Shown here: piece by piece, positions 43,290 through 53,899 of the stretch
Layout: each line of letters opens with the position of its first letter
Numbering within the stretch: the first letter of the stretch is position 1
Source of the DNA: Argyresthia goedartella
Taxonomy: Eukaryota > Arthropoda > Insecta > Lepidoptera > Argyresthiidae
Direction: 5' to 3'
NCBI GenBank assembly: GCA_949825045.1
Contig: OX463835.1
Location: 16,633,201 to 16,697,200, forward strand
Length of the DNA stretch: 64,000 nucleotides
Position numbers and translations under genes: made by a program
Notes under the pieces: generated by a model
Databases searched by the model: none
Seen by the model: the letters and a program-made list of their open reading frames with translations, nothing else
Told to the model about the DNA's origin: nothing

Positions 43290-43390
43290 ACAATCTGTGG
43301 CAGTTTCTTCGCCCTTTCCTCCCATAGTGGTCTAATGTAGAGAAGCGTCAAAAAAAAATCTAAACATAAGTAATTATTTATAAAAAAATA
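43290..43390 (+). repeat. Repeat P fragment
   Basis: CATAGTGGTCTAATGTAGAG and flanks, as at 19880. Confidence 0.6.
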
Positions 43391-43554
43391 ATAATAAATG
43401 AATCTAACAAGATTTGTTAGTTTTAATAAAGAGATCTTGATAGTTTTGGTAAAGAGATGTTTAACAAAACACATTTCCAGGAACATTTGCTGAGACATGA
43501 TGTTAAACTCTGATCTTCGATTAATCGTCTGTTTCATTTGACCACTCTTTAAGA

Positions 43555-43930
43555 CTTTAAGGGCCTTACCATAAAAAAATAAGATACTGTTCAACACTTG
43601 TTTAAAACTAAAAGTGTATGGGATTTGACGTTTGTTTTGAGGTTAAACGCTATATAATATTTTTTGTAGTTACACGTTAAGGGTCTTAACACAAAAAATT
43701 GAATTCTGTTCAACACTTGTTTTCAGACAAAAATGGATTTGACGTTTGTTTTAAGGTTAAACTATGTGTAACATTTTTTGTAGTAACACGGTACATAACG
43801 GTAACGGTTTACTACAAAAAAAAATTACACATAGTTTAACCTCAAAACAAACGTCAAATCCTATTCATTTTTGACTTTAAACAAGTCTCTCAAACTCCTG
43901 TTCAGGAGTTTATTTTTTTGTAGTAAGACC
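43555..43930. repeat. Repeat I, two direct and one inverted unit
   Basis: Two minus-oriented units (about 43560-43680 and 43685-43795), each with ATTTGACGTTTGTTTT and GTAGTTACACG-type ends, are followed by a plus-oriented unit (43810-43930, TTACTACAAAAAAAAATTAC and CAAACGTCAAATCC). The arrangement forms a large hairpin. Confidence 0.8.
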
Positions 43931-43959
43931 TTGCTTAAACATTAACTGTCGATTGTATT

Positions 43960-44215
43960 CTCGCCCGCCCGGGCATCGTGAGTCCGTCCGTCTGTGGTTC
44001 GCTACTTTTACGAACTAGTTTAGTTGTAAGAGTTGCGCTAAGAACTCTTTTTCCTTTTACTGCCGCAAAATGGCGTATTGAAGGCCCTGCTCTAGCTGTT
44101 GCGGTGGGGGGCGCCGCACTCGCCCGTCGTCTTCTGGCGGGGTAGCGGAACTGGCGGGGTAGCGGGCGACGCGGAATAGCATCGGGCCGGGATACTTTAG
44201 AAATCAGGTGTTTTT
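43960..44215. other. GC-rich island
   Basis: Markedly GC-rich against an AT-rich background, with CGCCCGCCCGGGCATCG and a short direct repeat of GGCGGGGTAGCGG. The minus-strand 94-codon frame is Arg/Ala/Pro-rich, as expected of GC-rich DNA, and has no domain. It might be a CpG-type promoter region, but no transcript is evident. Confidence 0.35.
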
Positions 44216-44390
44216 TCAAATTTACTGCAAAACGGAAATAAGCTAATTTATAAAATTTAAGGATTAATACGGAGCTCTAAAAGAGGAAAATTTAGGTATA
44301 AAAATGATGAGAAAAATCAGTTATTTTATATTAAAATTATTGTATCTCCTTTTTAATATAGACTATGTTCAGGATTTTTTACATACTGTG

Positions 44391-44577
44391 GAATGCCAGA
44401 ATGTTCTGGAACGTTCGAACCCACGTGGGATCTTGCTTTTATACCTCTACCAGTAGGTGGCCTTATCCATTCATACAACAATTATTCCACAATTTTTCAG
44501 AATAATCCACAACTTTCGAGAGTGTTCTGGAACGTTCAACAGAGATCTGAAATGTTTCCGAATATTCCAGAATGCTC
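44391..44577. promoter_or_regulatory. Three heat-shock-element clusters
   Basis: Alternating GAA/TTC pentamers at exact 5-bp spacing: GAA 44399, TTC 44404, GAA 44409, TTC 44414; then TTC 44525, GAA 44530, TTC 44535; then GAA 44560, TTC 44565, GAA 44570. This is the canonical HSF-binding arrangement. No heat-shock gene is visible within the next few kilobases. Confidence 0.6.
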
Positions 44578-44579
44578 TT

Positions 44580-45190
44580 AAATACTCTGTATACTCGAAT
44601 GTTTGAGTTGATAGTCAAATCTGATTATGTTGCCTAATTAATAAAATATATACTATATATTATGTAGGGATAAAAAGAGATCCTTAAAGAGAGGATAGGT
44701 TCTAGGACAGTACCGGGCTTCAACATAGTGCTGCCACTATCAAGAATTAAAATAAGATGATTATATAATGATTAAACACAATATGTAACATATATATTTG
44801 TTTTATCTATATTTTATATTATTTAATATAATATCTTCATTCAATATGTTGTAAAAATCATGATCACTCATTGGTATAAAATAGATAAAATCTCAAAAAA
44901 TTAGTTATTTTCGCTGAAATCTAAAAAATAATAAAAATGAACAGGTGCATATATCTCGGAATGGATACGGTTTAGAAGTGTGCTGTCATAATAACTATTG
45001 TTCGTGTTAAAATACTCTATCCATTAAACAAAGTTTGAATGGTGTGCAGGCATTTTCAAAAAAAGGCGCCAAAACTAGGCATTGGCCTTTGATCCAATCG
45101 CGTAGCGACATAGTTTTTAAACTAGACTTAAGAATGTAGTGGAAATTATTTTATTTTTGTTTTTTTTCTAAAGCACTCTTCAGTGGTTTT
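44580..45190. other. AT-rich stretch downstream of the HSE clusters
   Basis: TATA-like AAAATATATACTATATAT at 44643. No open frame worth reporting follows. Confidence 0.35.
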
Positions 45191-45192
45191 GT

Positions 45193-45275
45193 GTGATCTT
45201 GGGCCATAACTGGCTAAACATTGGCCCAGTTATGCCTCTGCCATCCCTTACGGGAAAAAGACGATATGCTATGTT
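45193..45275 (+). repeat. SINE-D 3' fragment
   Basis: GCCATAACTGGCTAAACATT and GTTATGCCTCTGCCATCCCT. Confidence 0.65.
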
Positions 45276-45826
45276 ATGTTTTATGTATTTCATGAGAATA
45301 ATGGTTTTCTTCACTTTTAATTATGTGTTATATTTTGCGTGACTCACAGCAGTCTTTATTTCTACTCGAACAACGTAATAGCTATCTCCCCTGTCGTCAC
45401 GCATCAAGTGTATAGCACTAAGCCATAAGTTACACCCACCCTCACCCTTAACGCACACAGAATACAGCCTAAATTCAATAAAAAGCGATACACATACAAA
45501 GCATTGGTAACCAACAGGTGGACGCACACACATATGTAAAAAGCTTGTGTGTGTACACGCAGGATATCACAAACACATTCAAAAGCGGTGTTATACAGGA
45601 GGATTGATTCGGTTGAGTGCACATTTTTTTTTGTATTTTTTGTACAAACGGTCAGGTTTTGACGTCATGGAAGAGTAAACTGTAGCTAAAGGTTCAAAGG
45701 ATGGACAGGAACTTACGCCGGAGTGCAGAACTACTGCTTAAGTAAAGTGCAAGTTAAATGTCATTTCATTATCATACTTTGCCCCAAGTTGCATTCGCTA
45801 ACTTATCACTCGATATGACACTAAGT
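45276..45826. other. Unassigned stretch
   Basis: No repeat match. The minus-strand open frames have no recognisable domain. Confidence 0.35.
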
Positions 45827-45974
45827 GCCGGTTTCCTGGGTGCTGATTAAATTAACAACTTGGTTAAAATGATATGAGCCAATTACGTGCCGCTAAAATT
45901 CAAAATAGCGACACGTGATTGGCTGAAGTCAGTTTAACCAATTTGTTAACTTAACCAGCGCCCAGGACACCGGC
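45827..45974. mobile_element. Palindromic MITE, solo copy
   Basis: GCCGGTTTCCTGGGTGC at one end and GCGCCCAGGACACCGGC at the other, with a central hairpin around TTACGTGCCGCTA and TAGCGACACGTGATT. Same family as 30175-30327 but not amplified. Confidence 0.88.
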
Positions 45975-46325
45975 CGTAAGAAAATGAATAGTGCTTTTGA
46001 GTTTACGTTTTCTTAGCGACTCGTTTACGGTCCCAATAAGCTTACGTAACCAAGCATGAGTCCTAAATTGCGGAAAAGTATTTAATTTTACAATATAAGC
46101 TAGATTAATAATAATAATGATAAAATAAAACAACAAAATAATGGTCTTGTCTCAGATGTAGGAAACTCTTTGGTCCTTTGCTTTGGTCTCATTTAGAAAT
46201 TCATAAGCGACGCCATGACTTGAGTATTTTCGGCGGGAGTTGTAATTAAAATTTAAAATGTTTTACATGCATAATGTTTTATACATTAAGAAACAGTTTA
46301 TGAAAATCAGTAACTAAGCCTTTTT

Positions 46326-46717
46326 AGGGTTTCCTTACCCGAAGGGTGCCAAACGGGACCCTGTTACTAAGCCTCCGCTGTCCGTACGTCCGTCCGTCTG
46401 TCAGCAGGCTGTATCTCATAAACCGTGATTGTTAGACAGATGAAATTTTTACAGATGATGTATTTCTGTTGCCGCTATAATAATAAACACAGAAAAAAAA
46501 AATATTTAAGGGGGCTCCCATACAACAATTCTTTAAATACCTTATGGATGCACCTGGTTACGTAAATGGAGTGTGAAAGTAGCCGCACCAATAACTTTGT
46601 CAACAACATTTTGCTATGTAAAATCCAAACAATTCACTATCCCACCATCCCTGCCATTGTACGGTGGTACGGAACCCTTCGTGCGCGAGTTAGACTCCCA
46701 CTTGGCCAGTTTTTTTC
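46326..46717 (+). repeat. Repeat G copy
   Basis: AGGGTTTCCTTACCCGAAGG to CACTTGGCCAGTTTTTTT, with all internal blocks. Confidence 0.85.
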
Positions 46718-48365
46718 ACTTTATAAAAGTTACTTAATATAATCAGTGTAACACACATGTTTGTCTATTTAACAACAATAGTATTTTGTAATAACTTGCT
46801 TTGAAATTAGTAATCATGAATATCACCTTATTACTAGTCGGCTTCGATGCAAGATAGAAAAAAATACAAATGTGTAACTTAAATTAAATTACTTTCACTA
46901 GTTAACTAAATAATTCAAAAGTATGCAATGAGTTATGTCTAATAACAATTGCTATTATTACATAAACAAAAGATAATAGAAGAATCGGTAATGAAACACT
47001 CCGTATGTCTTATCAACGCGTACTTCAACGAAAATCTAATCTGCCAACTTTTCTTTACATTTACTGAGGACTTTATTCCGACAGTCACAGGGTAAAAATT
47101 ACAATATCTAATCAGCATTATCACATTTGTAAAAGCCTGGAATATAACCAGTGTATTATGTCTTTCCCCCCGTCCGCCAAAGTATTGGAATATGGCATCT
47201 GAGGGGAAGTAAAAGAGGTATCAGAGACCGTGATAAAATGGCCATTACCTGTGTGTTCCAATTTTGAATTTGATATTCCAAACGTATTCGCGCGTCGAAA
47301 GAAAGCGGACGTGTAGCCATTTTCGTTTAGTTTTTTTTTTGTTTTATTAGTGCCTTGGATTGTTGTGTTTTAAGGCTGCTGGATTTGTGGAACGTGGAGT
47401 TTTAATTTTTTGGACCTATATAAGGTAATATTTTGTTAATTATTTTCTCATATATTGAATATCGTATTATTTAATTTCTTATTATGCACTTTACTATTGC
47501 TTTTACATACCTTAGTATTAGTATTTACGATAAGTAGGTACCTAGATAAGTCTAGTTTCTATATATAGATATGCATAACAGCCTACAATTTTCCGACATT
47601 GATAACGTCACTTGATAACAAAAAACCACTTTTGTGTGAGCCTCCACAACAGTTAGGTATTGTCTTTCAAAATGTAGTCAAAGCTGGCAACATTTTCCGG
47701 AGATTCAATTTTATTTTGCAATCCAGTAAATATTTAAATAAAGGTAGAATCTGAAGATGTTTTAGGGTTCCCTGTCGAACGTATATAGTCCTCTATAATT
47801 ATATGAAAACATAACTAACTGTACTTCCATACATATATCGTTAACTTTACTTACTTTTCCTATAAAGGAGCTGCATTTCAACAAATTTATAGATAGGCAA
47901 GTTAATCTCGAAAAAAAGATGGCAACATTTCACAAACACGCAATAGTCCGCTAATTTGTGACTTGCATCTTTTTCTACATTATATTGCGAATCTGTAGTA
48001 TGTAAGCCTGCCCAGCTTATTTCGATTCGAACTGGTCCACATGTAATGCATTACATGCTGTAGTACATAATTGCTATTGTTTAGATTACCTTGAAAACGT
48101 TATCATTATGTACTTTAAAATTATCGCTCTCTGATAAAATTATATGGTGATTAAAGATACAAATCATTATTCTGCGCTTAAGATAATATTCGCAAAGGAT
48201 GTATCGTTTTCTTCGCGATATGAGGTGTATACAATCACAGGCATCTAAATACACCGAAAATATACACATTGGTTTTGGACTTTTTCACCAACTGTAGGTA
48301 GAATTTTGAAGACAATTTTGAATGAATGGATGATTAAGCTGCCTTTGACTCTGTAGTCTTCATAT
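46718..48365. other. Longest repeat-poor stretch, possible non-coding exon
   Basis: No dispersed repeats recognised. Around 47290-47425 the sequence is locally CG-containing (TATTCGCGCGTCGAAAGAAA), followed by GTAGCCATTTTCG and ending TATAAGGTAATA, a plausible 5' splice donor (AAG/GTAATA). It could be a 5' UTR exon of a host gene. No coding frame supports this. Confidence 0.25.
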
Positions 48366-48367
48366 AA

Positions 48368-48447
48368 TGTATATCTGCGGCGATGGGCTAGTCCTATAAC
48401 TTAGCCTCTGTCACCCCGTATGGGAAAAGCCGTGACGTTATAGACAA
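48368..48447 (+). repeat. SINE-D fragment
   Basis: CTGCGGCGATGGGCTAGTCC and CACCCCGTATGGGAAAAGCC. Confidence 0.65.
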
Positions 48448-48696
48448 ACCAACGCGCAATGTCTATATCTCTACAATATTAATATAATAAGTTTTGGATA
48501 TTATTGTAAATTTATAGTTGTGAAAATTATAAATAACAGAGCTTTATTCAGAGACAGTTGGATCAGTTTAAATAAAATAAAGTACCTTAAAAGTGGACGC
48601 CAATGTATTAATGTCAAAGAAAAATAAACTTTCTCTCGGTGAGAAAATTAAAGGGCGACATTTACATTTGCATACAAACAAACATACACACAAACA

Positions 48697-48855
48697 AATA
48701 CATTACTTCTGGCCCCACACTAGGATAACATGTGTCGTGGGAACCAGAAACAGCGATGTCACACACATATAAACATCCAAGACCTGGGGTTTGCTTTATG
48801 TATTCGCGGGAATCGAACCCGAGACCTCTTGCACGGTAGGCAGAGCAGACTAACC
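48697..48855 (-). repeat. SINE-B copy
   Basis: Minus strand: B box GGTTCGATTCCC, linker, 3' domain. The A box end is truncated at GAGCAGAC. Confidence 0.85.
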
Positions 48856-49138
48856 TTTCATTTTAGGGTTGCCAGAACTGCCAACACGATTGCATAAAGT
48901 CACGTTTAACTTTTTAAATAGATTTTACTACCATTCATGAAATAATACGACTTTGAGTCTTTACTAGGAATATAATAAAAAATGTAACTGTCAAGGAAAA
49001 TATAACAGTTGTTATCAACAATGACAAGTCGTGACTTCTATTGAAAGTCAATTAAAAAACCAAAGAAGTGTGAGTTGGGCCCGCACACAGAGCGTTCCGT
49101 ACTATAGTCTTCACAAAATACAAGGACAAACAATACGG

Positions 49139-49386
49139 CGACCCGAATGGCCGAGTCGGCAGTGACCCTGCCTACGAAGCCAAGGGTCCCGGGTTCAAGT
49201 CCCGGTGGGGGCAAATATTTGTTTGATGAGAACGGATGCTTGTACCCTAGTCGTGGTTGTTTATCTATCTAAGTATAATATTTATCTATATAAGTATGTG
49301 TATCGTTGTCTAGTACCCAAAATACAGGGCATCCTAGTTTGGGGCTAGATCAATGTGTGTCAATAGTGCCCAGGGTATTATTATGT
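49139..49386 (+). repeat. SINE-A, full-length copy
   Basis: A box TGGCCGAGTCGG, B box GGTTCAAGTCC (one change), body and short ATT tail. Confidence 0.9.
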
Positions 49387-49530
49387 ATTATAAGGCCCGA
49401 TGACTAAATTCAACCTTATTACGTCAGTGACACGGAAGCTGTCACCGGGCCTTTTATTTTGTGAAGACTGTAAGAAAGAGCTTCATGCTTATAAAGCTAG
49501 ATCTATTGGTCCAGAAATTAATAACAGGAT

Positions 49531-49735
49531 TGTCTGTGGCGCTGCAGTTGTGGCTCTGCCTACCATGCGAGAGGTCCCGGGTTCGATCCCCGGCTGGGGG
49601 TAAAGAAAAAAAATACCCCAGGCTTGGATGTTTGTATGTGTGTGACGTCGCTGTTTCTGGTTCCCACGACACAGGGTATCCTAGTGTGGCGGCAGAAGAA
49701 ACGTATGTGTCAGTACGTTAATGTTTATGAAATTG
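49531..49735 (+). repeat. SINE-B copy
   Basis: Head GTCTGTGGCGCTGCAGTTGT, B box GGTTCGATCCCC, linker and 3' domain (GTATCCTAGTGTGGCGGCAG). Confidence 0.88.
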
Positions 49736-49892
49736 TTTATATTGATTTTATTATATGTTATACATTAGTAGGTAGTTGTTTAACTTATTGTCCACGAGAC
49801 TGCCCTTACGAGCAATAGACTATATTATCCTGCCTGTTGTTCTATATATTAACTAAAATTTGAAAAAAAATGTAACATCGCCGAGTTGAAAA

Positions 49893-50205
49893 CATAAAAA
49901 ACCGACTTCGAATTCAAGCCCTATTTCTTCCTCCCCGGTCGAGTTGCGAATGAAGTCTGTGTATATGAAAATTCCTTATGAAAACTTCATCAGTGTTATT
50001 TTTTTTATTTGTTTATTTTTAAAAACAAGCGCTGAATCAATTTTGATAAAATTTGTATGGGACCACCTCTAAAGTAGGACTTACCAATAAAAACAAGAAT
50101 CATCAAAATCTGTTCATAATTGAAGAAGTAATCGCGTAACAAACACACACACAAAAACAGACGAATTGCGAACCACCTCCTTTTTAAAGTCGGTTGAAAA
50201 TTCAA
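49893..50205 (+). repeat. Repeat L, full copy
   Basis: AAAACCGACTTCGAATTCAA to TTTAAAGTCGGTTGAAA. ACCGACTT and its complement at the two ends make short inverted repeats. Confidence 0.8.
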
Positions 50206-50244
50206 TTCAACCCTTTTTGATTAGCAGCTAGATAAACTAACACC

Positions 50245-50350
50245 GTGTTACTACAAAAAATATTACACATAGTTTAACCTCAAAACAAACGTGAAATCCT
50301 ATACATTTTTGTTTTTAAACAAGTGTTTATTTTTTGTGGTAAGGCCCACA
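50245..50350 (+). repeat. Repeat I unit
   Basis: GTTACTACAAAAAATATTAC, TAACCTCAAAACAAACGT and GTTTTTAAACAAGTGTTT. Confidence 0.8.
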
Positions 50351-50865
50351 AAGGCCGCAGGTGGCTCAGGCCAGGGATGTGTGGAGTAGCATAGACTCAA
50401 AGGATGGAGTCCTTTGCCCAGCTGTGGACACCAAATTAGTTATATTACAAAAACTCGTAAAATAACATACCTGCTATACCCCCAATTCGTGACGCTATGC
50501 TATACTTATAAAAGTGTTGTAATCGTATAACTACATATGTACATTCAAGTTTCTTATCATTACTCATCATTTCATCAGCTAACATACATAATTATGTATG
50601 CAACTTGAAGTTATAAAACTTTTTTTCGCGGCCATTTTGTTTTGGCGGCAAATATGACAGTGTGTCATGCATGAAAATAATTTTGTGCTTAAACGGCAAA
50701 TTGGTTAGAGAGCGTTTTACGACTGAAAACAGAACAGAATAACTGATACATTGAAAATAACGCTTCCAGGTCGATTAACTTCGAGAAACAGTGACATTTA
50801 TTGGCCCTAAGATCCATGGATTTAACAGCTCCTAACTTTATTCTGTGGAGCTATCCATTAAAAAC
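50351..50865. other. Unassigned stretch
   Basis: A patch at 50628-50660 (CGCGGCCATTTTGTTTTGGC) is locally GC-richer. Otherwise nothing recognisable. Confidence 0.35.
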
Positions 50866-50912
50866 TTTTATCTACACACGTATCATAAACCCTCTTTACT
50901 GCGTCCAAGTAT
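50866..50912 (-). repeat. Element F terminal fragment
   Basis: TTTATCTACACACGTATCAT and CCCTCTTTACTGCGTCC, one subterminal repeat only. Confidence 0.7.
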
Positions 50913-51005
50913 TTACATGAAAAAATATGTACACAACAAAATTCATCCTCATTTAAAGTAAAATAACACGCCTATAATTAATTAATAGTAAAATGGAAAA
51001 CTGTG

Positions 51006-51275
51006 GTCATTTGATATTAATTTATAGGTCATAATAATGTCAGTCATAATAATTAGGAGATAATTTCAAAATGTACATATATATACACACAGGATTCCAT
51101 GTCGAAATTATAAAGTTCACTTAGGCTATGAGGACACACATGATCACCAAAACTTTCCCTAGTGCTACAGTTAATTGCATTTAATAATGAGTTATAGATC
51201 ATAATAAACAGTCTGAAATAGGAGATAATTTCAAAATGTCATATAAATTCACTTAAGCTGTAAGGACTTATAAAC
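51006..51275 (-). repeat. Tandem duplication at the LINE 3' UTR
   Basis: Two related units (about 51025-51145 and 51185-51270) share AGGAGATAATTTCAAAATGT and TTCACTTA-GCT-TGAGGAC-type blocks. They lie immediately 3' of the CR1-like ORF2 on the minus strand. Confidence 0.7.
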
Positions 51276-53817
51276 ACCAAAAGATTTTTAGTGCTATAAA
51301 AAATTTACGATGTTCTAAGACTACTAAGGCTTCTGGTAAGTTATTGTAAACCTTTATGGCTATCATTTTTGTTCCCCGAGAGAAGGTAGTAGTTCTACAT
51401 TGAGGAACTTCTAGTTTTTTATGATTTCTTTCGTTCAGACGATTGCTGACACCAGGTGGTCTTTGAGGGAATTTTTCAGGGTGACGTCTGACCAATTTAC
51501 ACAACTCAATTATATATAACCCTGTTATAGTGTGTAGCTTAAGTTTTTTAAAAGAATCCCTGCACGAATCTCTGTTACTACCAAGGTTATCTAAAATACG
51601 GACGCATCTCTTTTGTAGGACGAAAATTTTATTTACGTCTACACTATTTCCCCACATTGCTAGTCCATAGAGGGTTCTAGATTGGAAGAAGGCGAAGTAT
51701 GCCTGCAAGGCGGCTTTTTTGTAGCTATTTTGTAAAGCGATCGTAGTGCGTAGCAGAAGCTACTGAGTTTGTTCTCTAGGATCTCAATGTGTTTTTTCCA
51801 GTTTAGGTTTTCGTTGGTATATATTCCTAGGAACCTGGCATTTGGAACTAATTCAATATTTTTTTGGTCTAGCTTTAAGTTTAAGTTTATAGGTTTAGTG
51901 TTGTAATTTCTGAAATGAATCAACTGTGTTTTGTTAGCATTTGTGTTAAGGTTAAGTGTCTTAAACCAGTTTACTATTTTGGTGATTGATTCTGAAATCA
52001 CATTCGAAAGGTTTTCATTTTGGTCTCTTTGGAATTAAAAAAAAAACAGATACAACGTCAGCAAACATAACAACTTTATCGTTTACGATTTTAGGTAGGT
52101 GGTTTACATACAAGAGAAAAAGTATAGGGCCTAGTATGCTACCCTGTGGCACTCCTCTGCCTATGTTTTGGATTTATCCAAGGTAGGCAAAACCACGCTT
52201 TGCTGTCTACTTTCCAGGTACGTTCTGAAGCATTTATTTGTTTCTCCCCTGATTCCAGACCTATCCATTATATCAAGTAGGATGTTGTGATTTACATGGT
52301 CGAAGGCCTTTGACAGATCTAGTAAGACAGATATAACATTTTCCTTCTGCCACAAAATCACACATATCAAAAATTGCAACTGCTGTGGAGACACCCTCCC
52401 TAAAACCAAATTGCTCAGGTGATAAGATATTATTCAATGACAGGAAAGCTCGGAGTCTGTGTCCCATTACCTTTTCAAATATTTTTGATAGTGTCAGAAG
52501 GAGAGATATGGGCCTATAGTTGTTAATGTCTAACTTATCGCCATTTTGGTGGATCGGTCTAACTTGGGCCTTTTTGAGCCTTTGGGGAAAGACACCTTCA
52601 CTTAAAGATTTGTTTATGATAAATTGTAGTGGCTCTGCTACGGTTTCAAAGATAAATTTTATTACACAGGCTGGTATATGGTCATATCCGCAAGACATTT
52701 TGTTTTTAAGCGAACAGATAGTCTTTGTCAACTCATCCATAGACAGTGGTCTGACAAACATCGATTCTCGCGTAAATTGTGGTAATTCACAGCTTTCAGC
52801 AATAGTACAATGTTGCGGTGGAACACTGACAGTATTCGTAAAGAAAATATTGAAAAGATCAGGCGCATCATAATCGGATTCAGTGGAGTTATCACCATCT
52901 GAGAGTCCAGTGAAACCATTTATTTCCACCGATCTATTTCCTTTTACACTTTTGTTCACTAGTTGCCATGTAGTTTTGATTATGTCATTAGACTTTATTA
53001 TCTTTTTCTTATGATAGATTTTTTTTGCTATTGATACAACCCTGTTTAATATTGAACAATACAGCCTATAATGATTTATCAGAGCTTCATCTTTATTTTT
53101 AGTTTTTTTCATCCTGATAAACAATTCTCTTTTTGTTTTGCAGGACTTTTTGATTCCCTGTGAGACCCAACCAGTATCAGTTTTGATGTCAACACTCTTT
53201 TTGACACGATTACATTTGCGTCATGCAGGGGCATATTTGATATAATGTTATCGATACACGTGCTACTGTGCTGCGTAGTGCGAGTTGGTTCGTATATATA
53301 TCTTATCATATTAAAGGACTCCAATAGGCAAATGAATTCTTTAGATTCCGGATCATTAATCATTAAGTTGATGTTGAAGTCTCCACAGATTATAACCTTT
53401 CGCTCTTTGTGTTTTTGTATAATGTTTAGAATGGTGTCCATGTTTTCTATAAAATTATCGTTTCTGTCCTTTTTTGGTCTGTAAATGCAAAGAACAAAGG
53501 TACCGGCTAATTTAATACCACATACTTCTAGAATATATGGTATCGACATCTCCTGAATTTTTGGTACGTCTTTACATACTAAGTTGTTCCTAACAAAAAC
53601 AGCTGAACCCCCCTTAGCTAAAAGTTCTTTTCTTGCGGCAGTAGCTAGCCGCCAGTTTGAAACCAGAAATATTCACTATTTGTAGATCTTCTATTATTCT
53701 ATGGTGTTCTGTGATGCAGAGTATTTGAATGATTTTTCCTTCCAAGCTATTTAACCAAATTTCGAGTAGTGATACCTTTTTGTCATTTAAACTTTGAATG
53801 TTTATGTGTGCTATCAT
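51268..53817 (-). pseudogene. CR1-like LINE ORF2 (endonuclease and reverse transcriptase), decayed
   Basis: Read on the minus strand across several frameshifts. The endonuclease starts at 53817 with MIAHINIQSLNDKKVSLLE and LCITEHH, continues in another frame with KGGSAVFVRN, and then has ICGDFNINL and STCIDNI. The RT region (53124-52000) shows CGYDHIPACVIKF, LKKAQVRPIHQNGDK, NNYRPISLL, EQFGFREGVST, VLLDLSKAFDHVNH, GVPQGSILGPILFLLY and VMFADVVS. The last is the catalytic FADD box with its second Asp replaced by Val (GTT). Next come NANKTQLIHF, ARFLGIYTNENLNWKKHI and the C-terminal SRTLYGLAMWGNSV, IFVLQKRCVRIL. At least five frame changes plus FADV make it inactive. CR1-clade placement rests on the ORF1 esterase-like domain and C-terminal pattern. 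Confidence 0.88.
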
Positions 53818-53899
53818 ACTTGCGCTTCAATTATCTTGTCTTACTATCCTACTTGTGGGAGCTTTTGATCTATGCGGAAAACCTGGTTTATTCCTTCAA

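Noticed and set aside
43268..43597. 109-codon minus-strand open frame with hydrophobic stretch
   Set aside because: It covers repeats P and I, is AT-rich, and has no domain or start context. Probably chance.
43935..44219. 94-codon Arg/Ala/Pro-rich open frame
   Set aside because: The composition follows from the GC-rich island, and no motif or homolog is recognisable.
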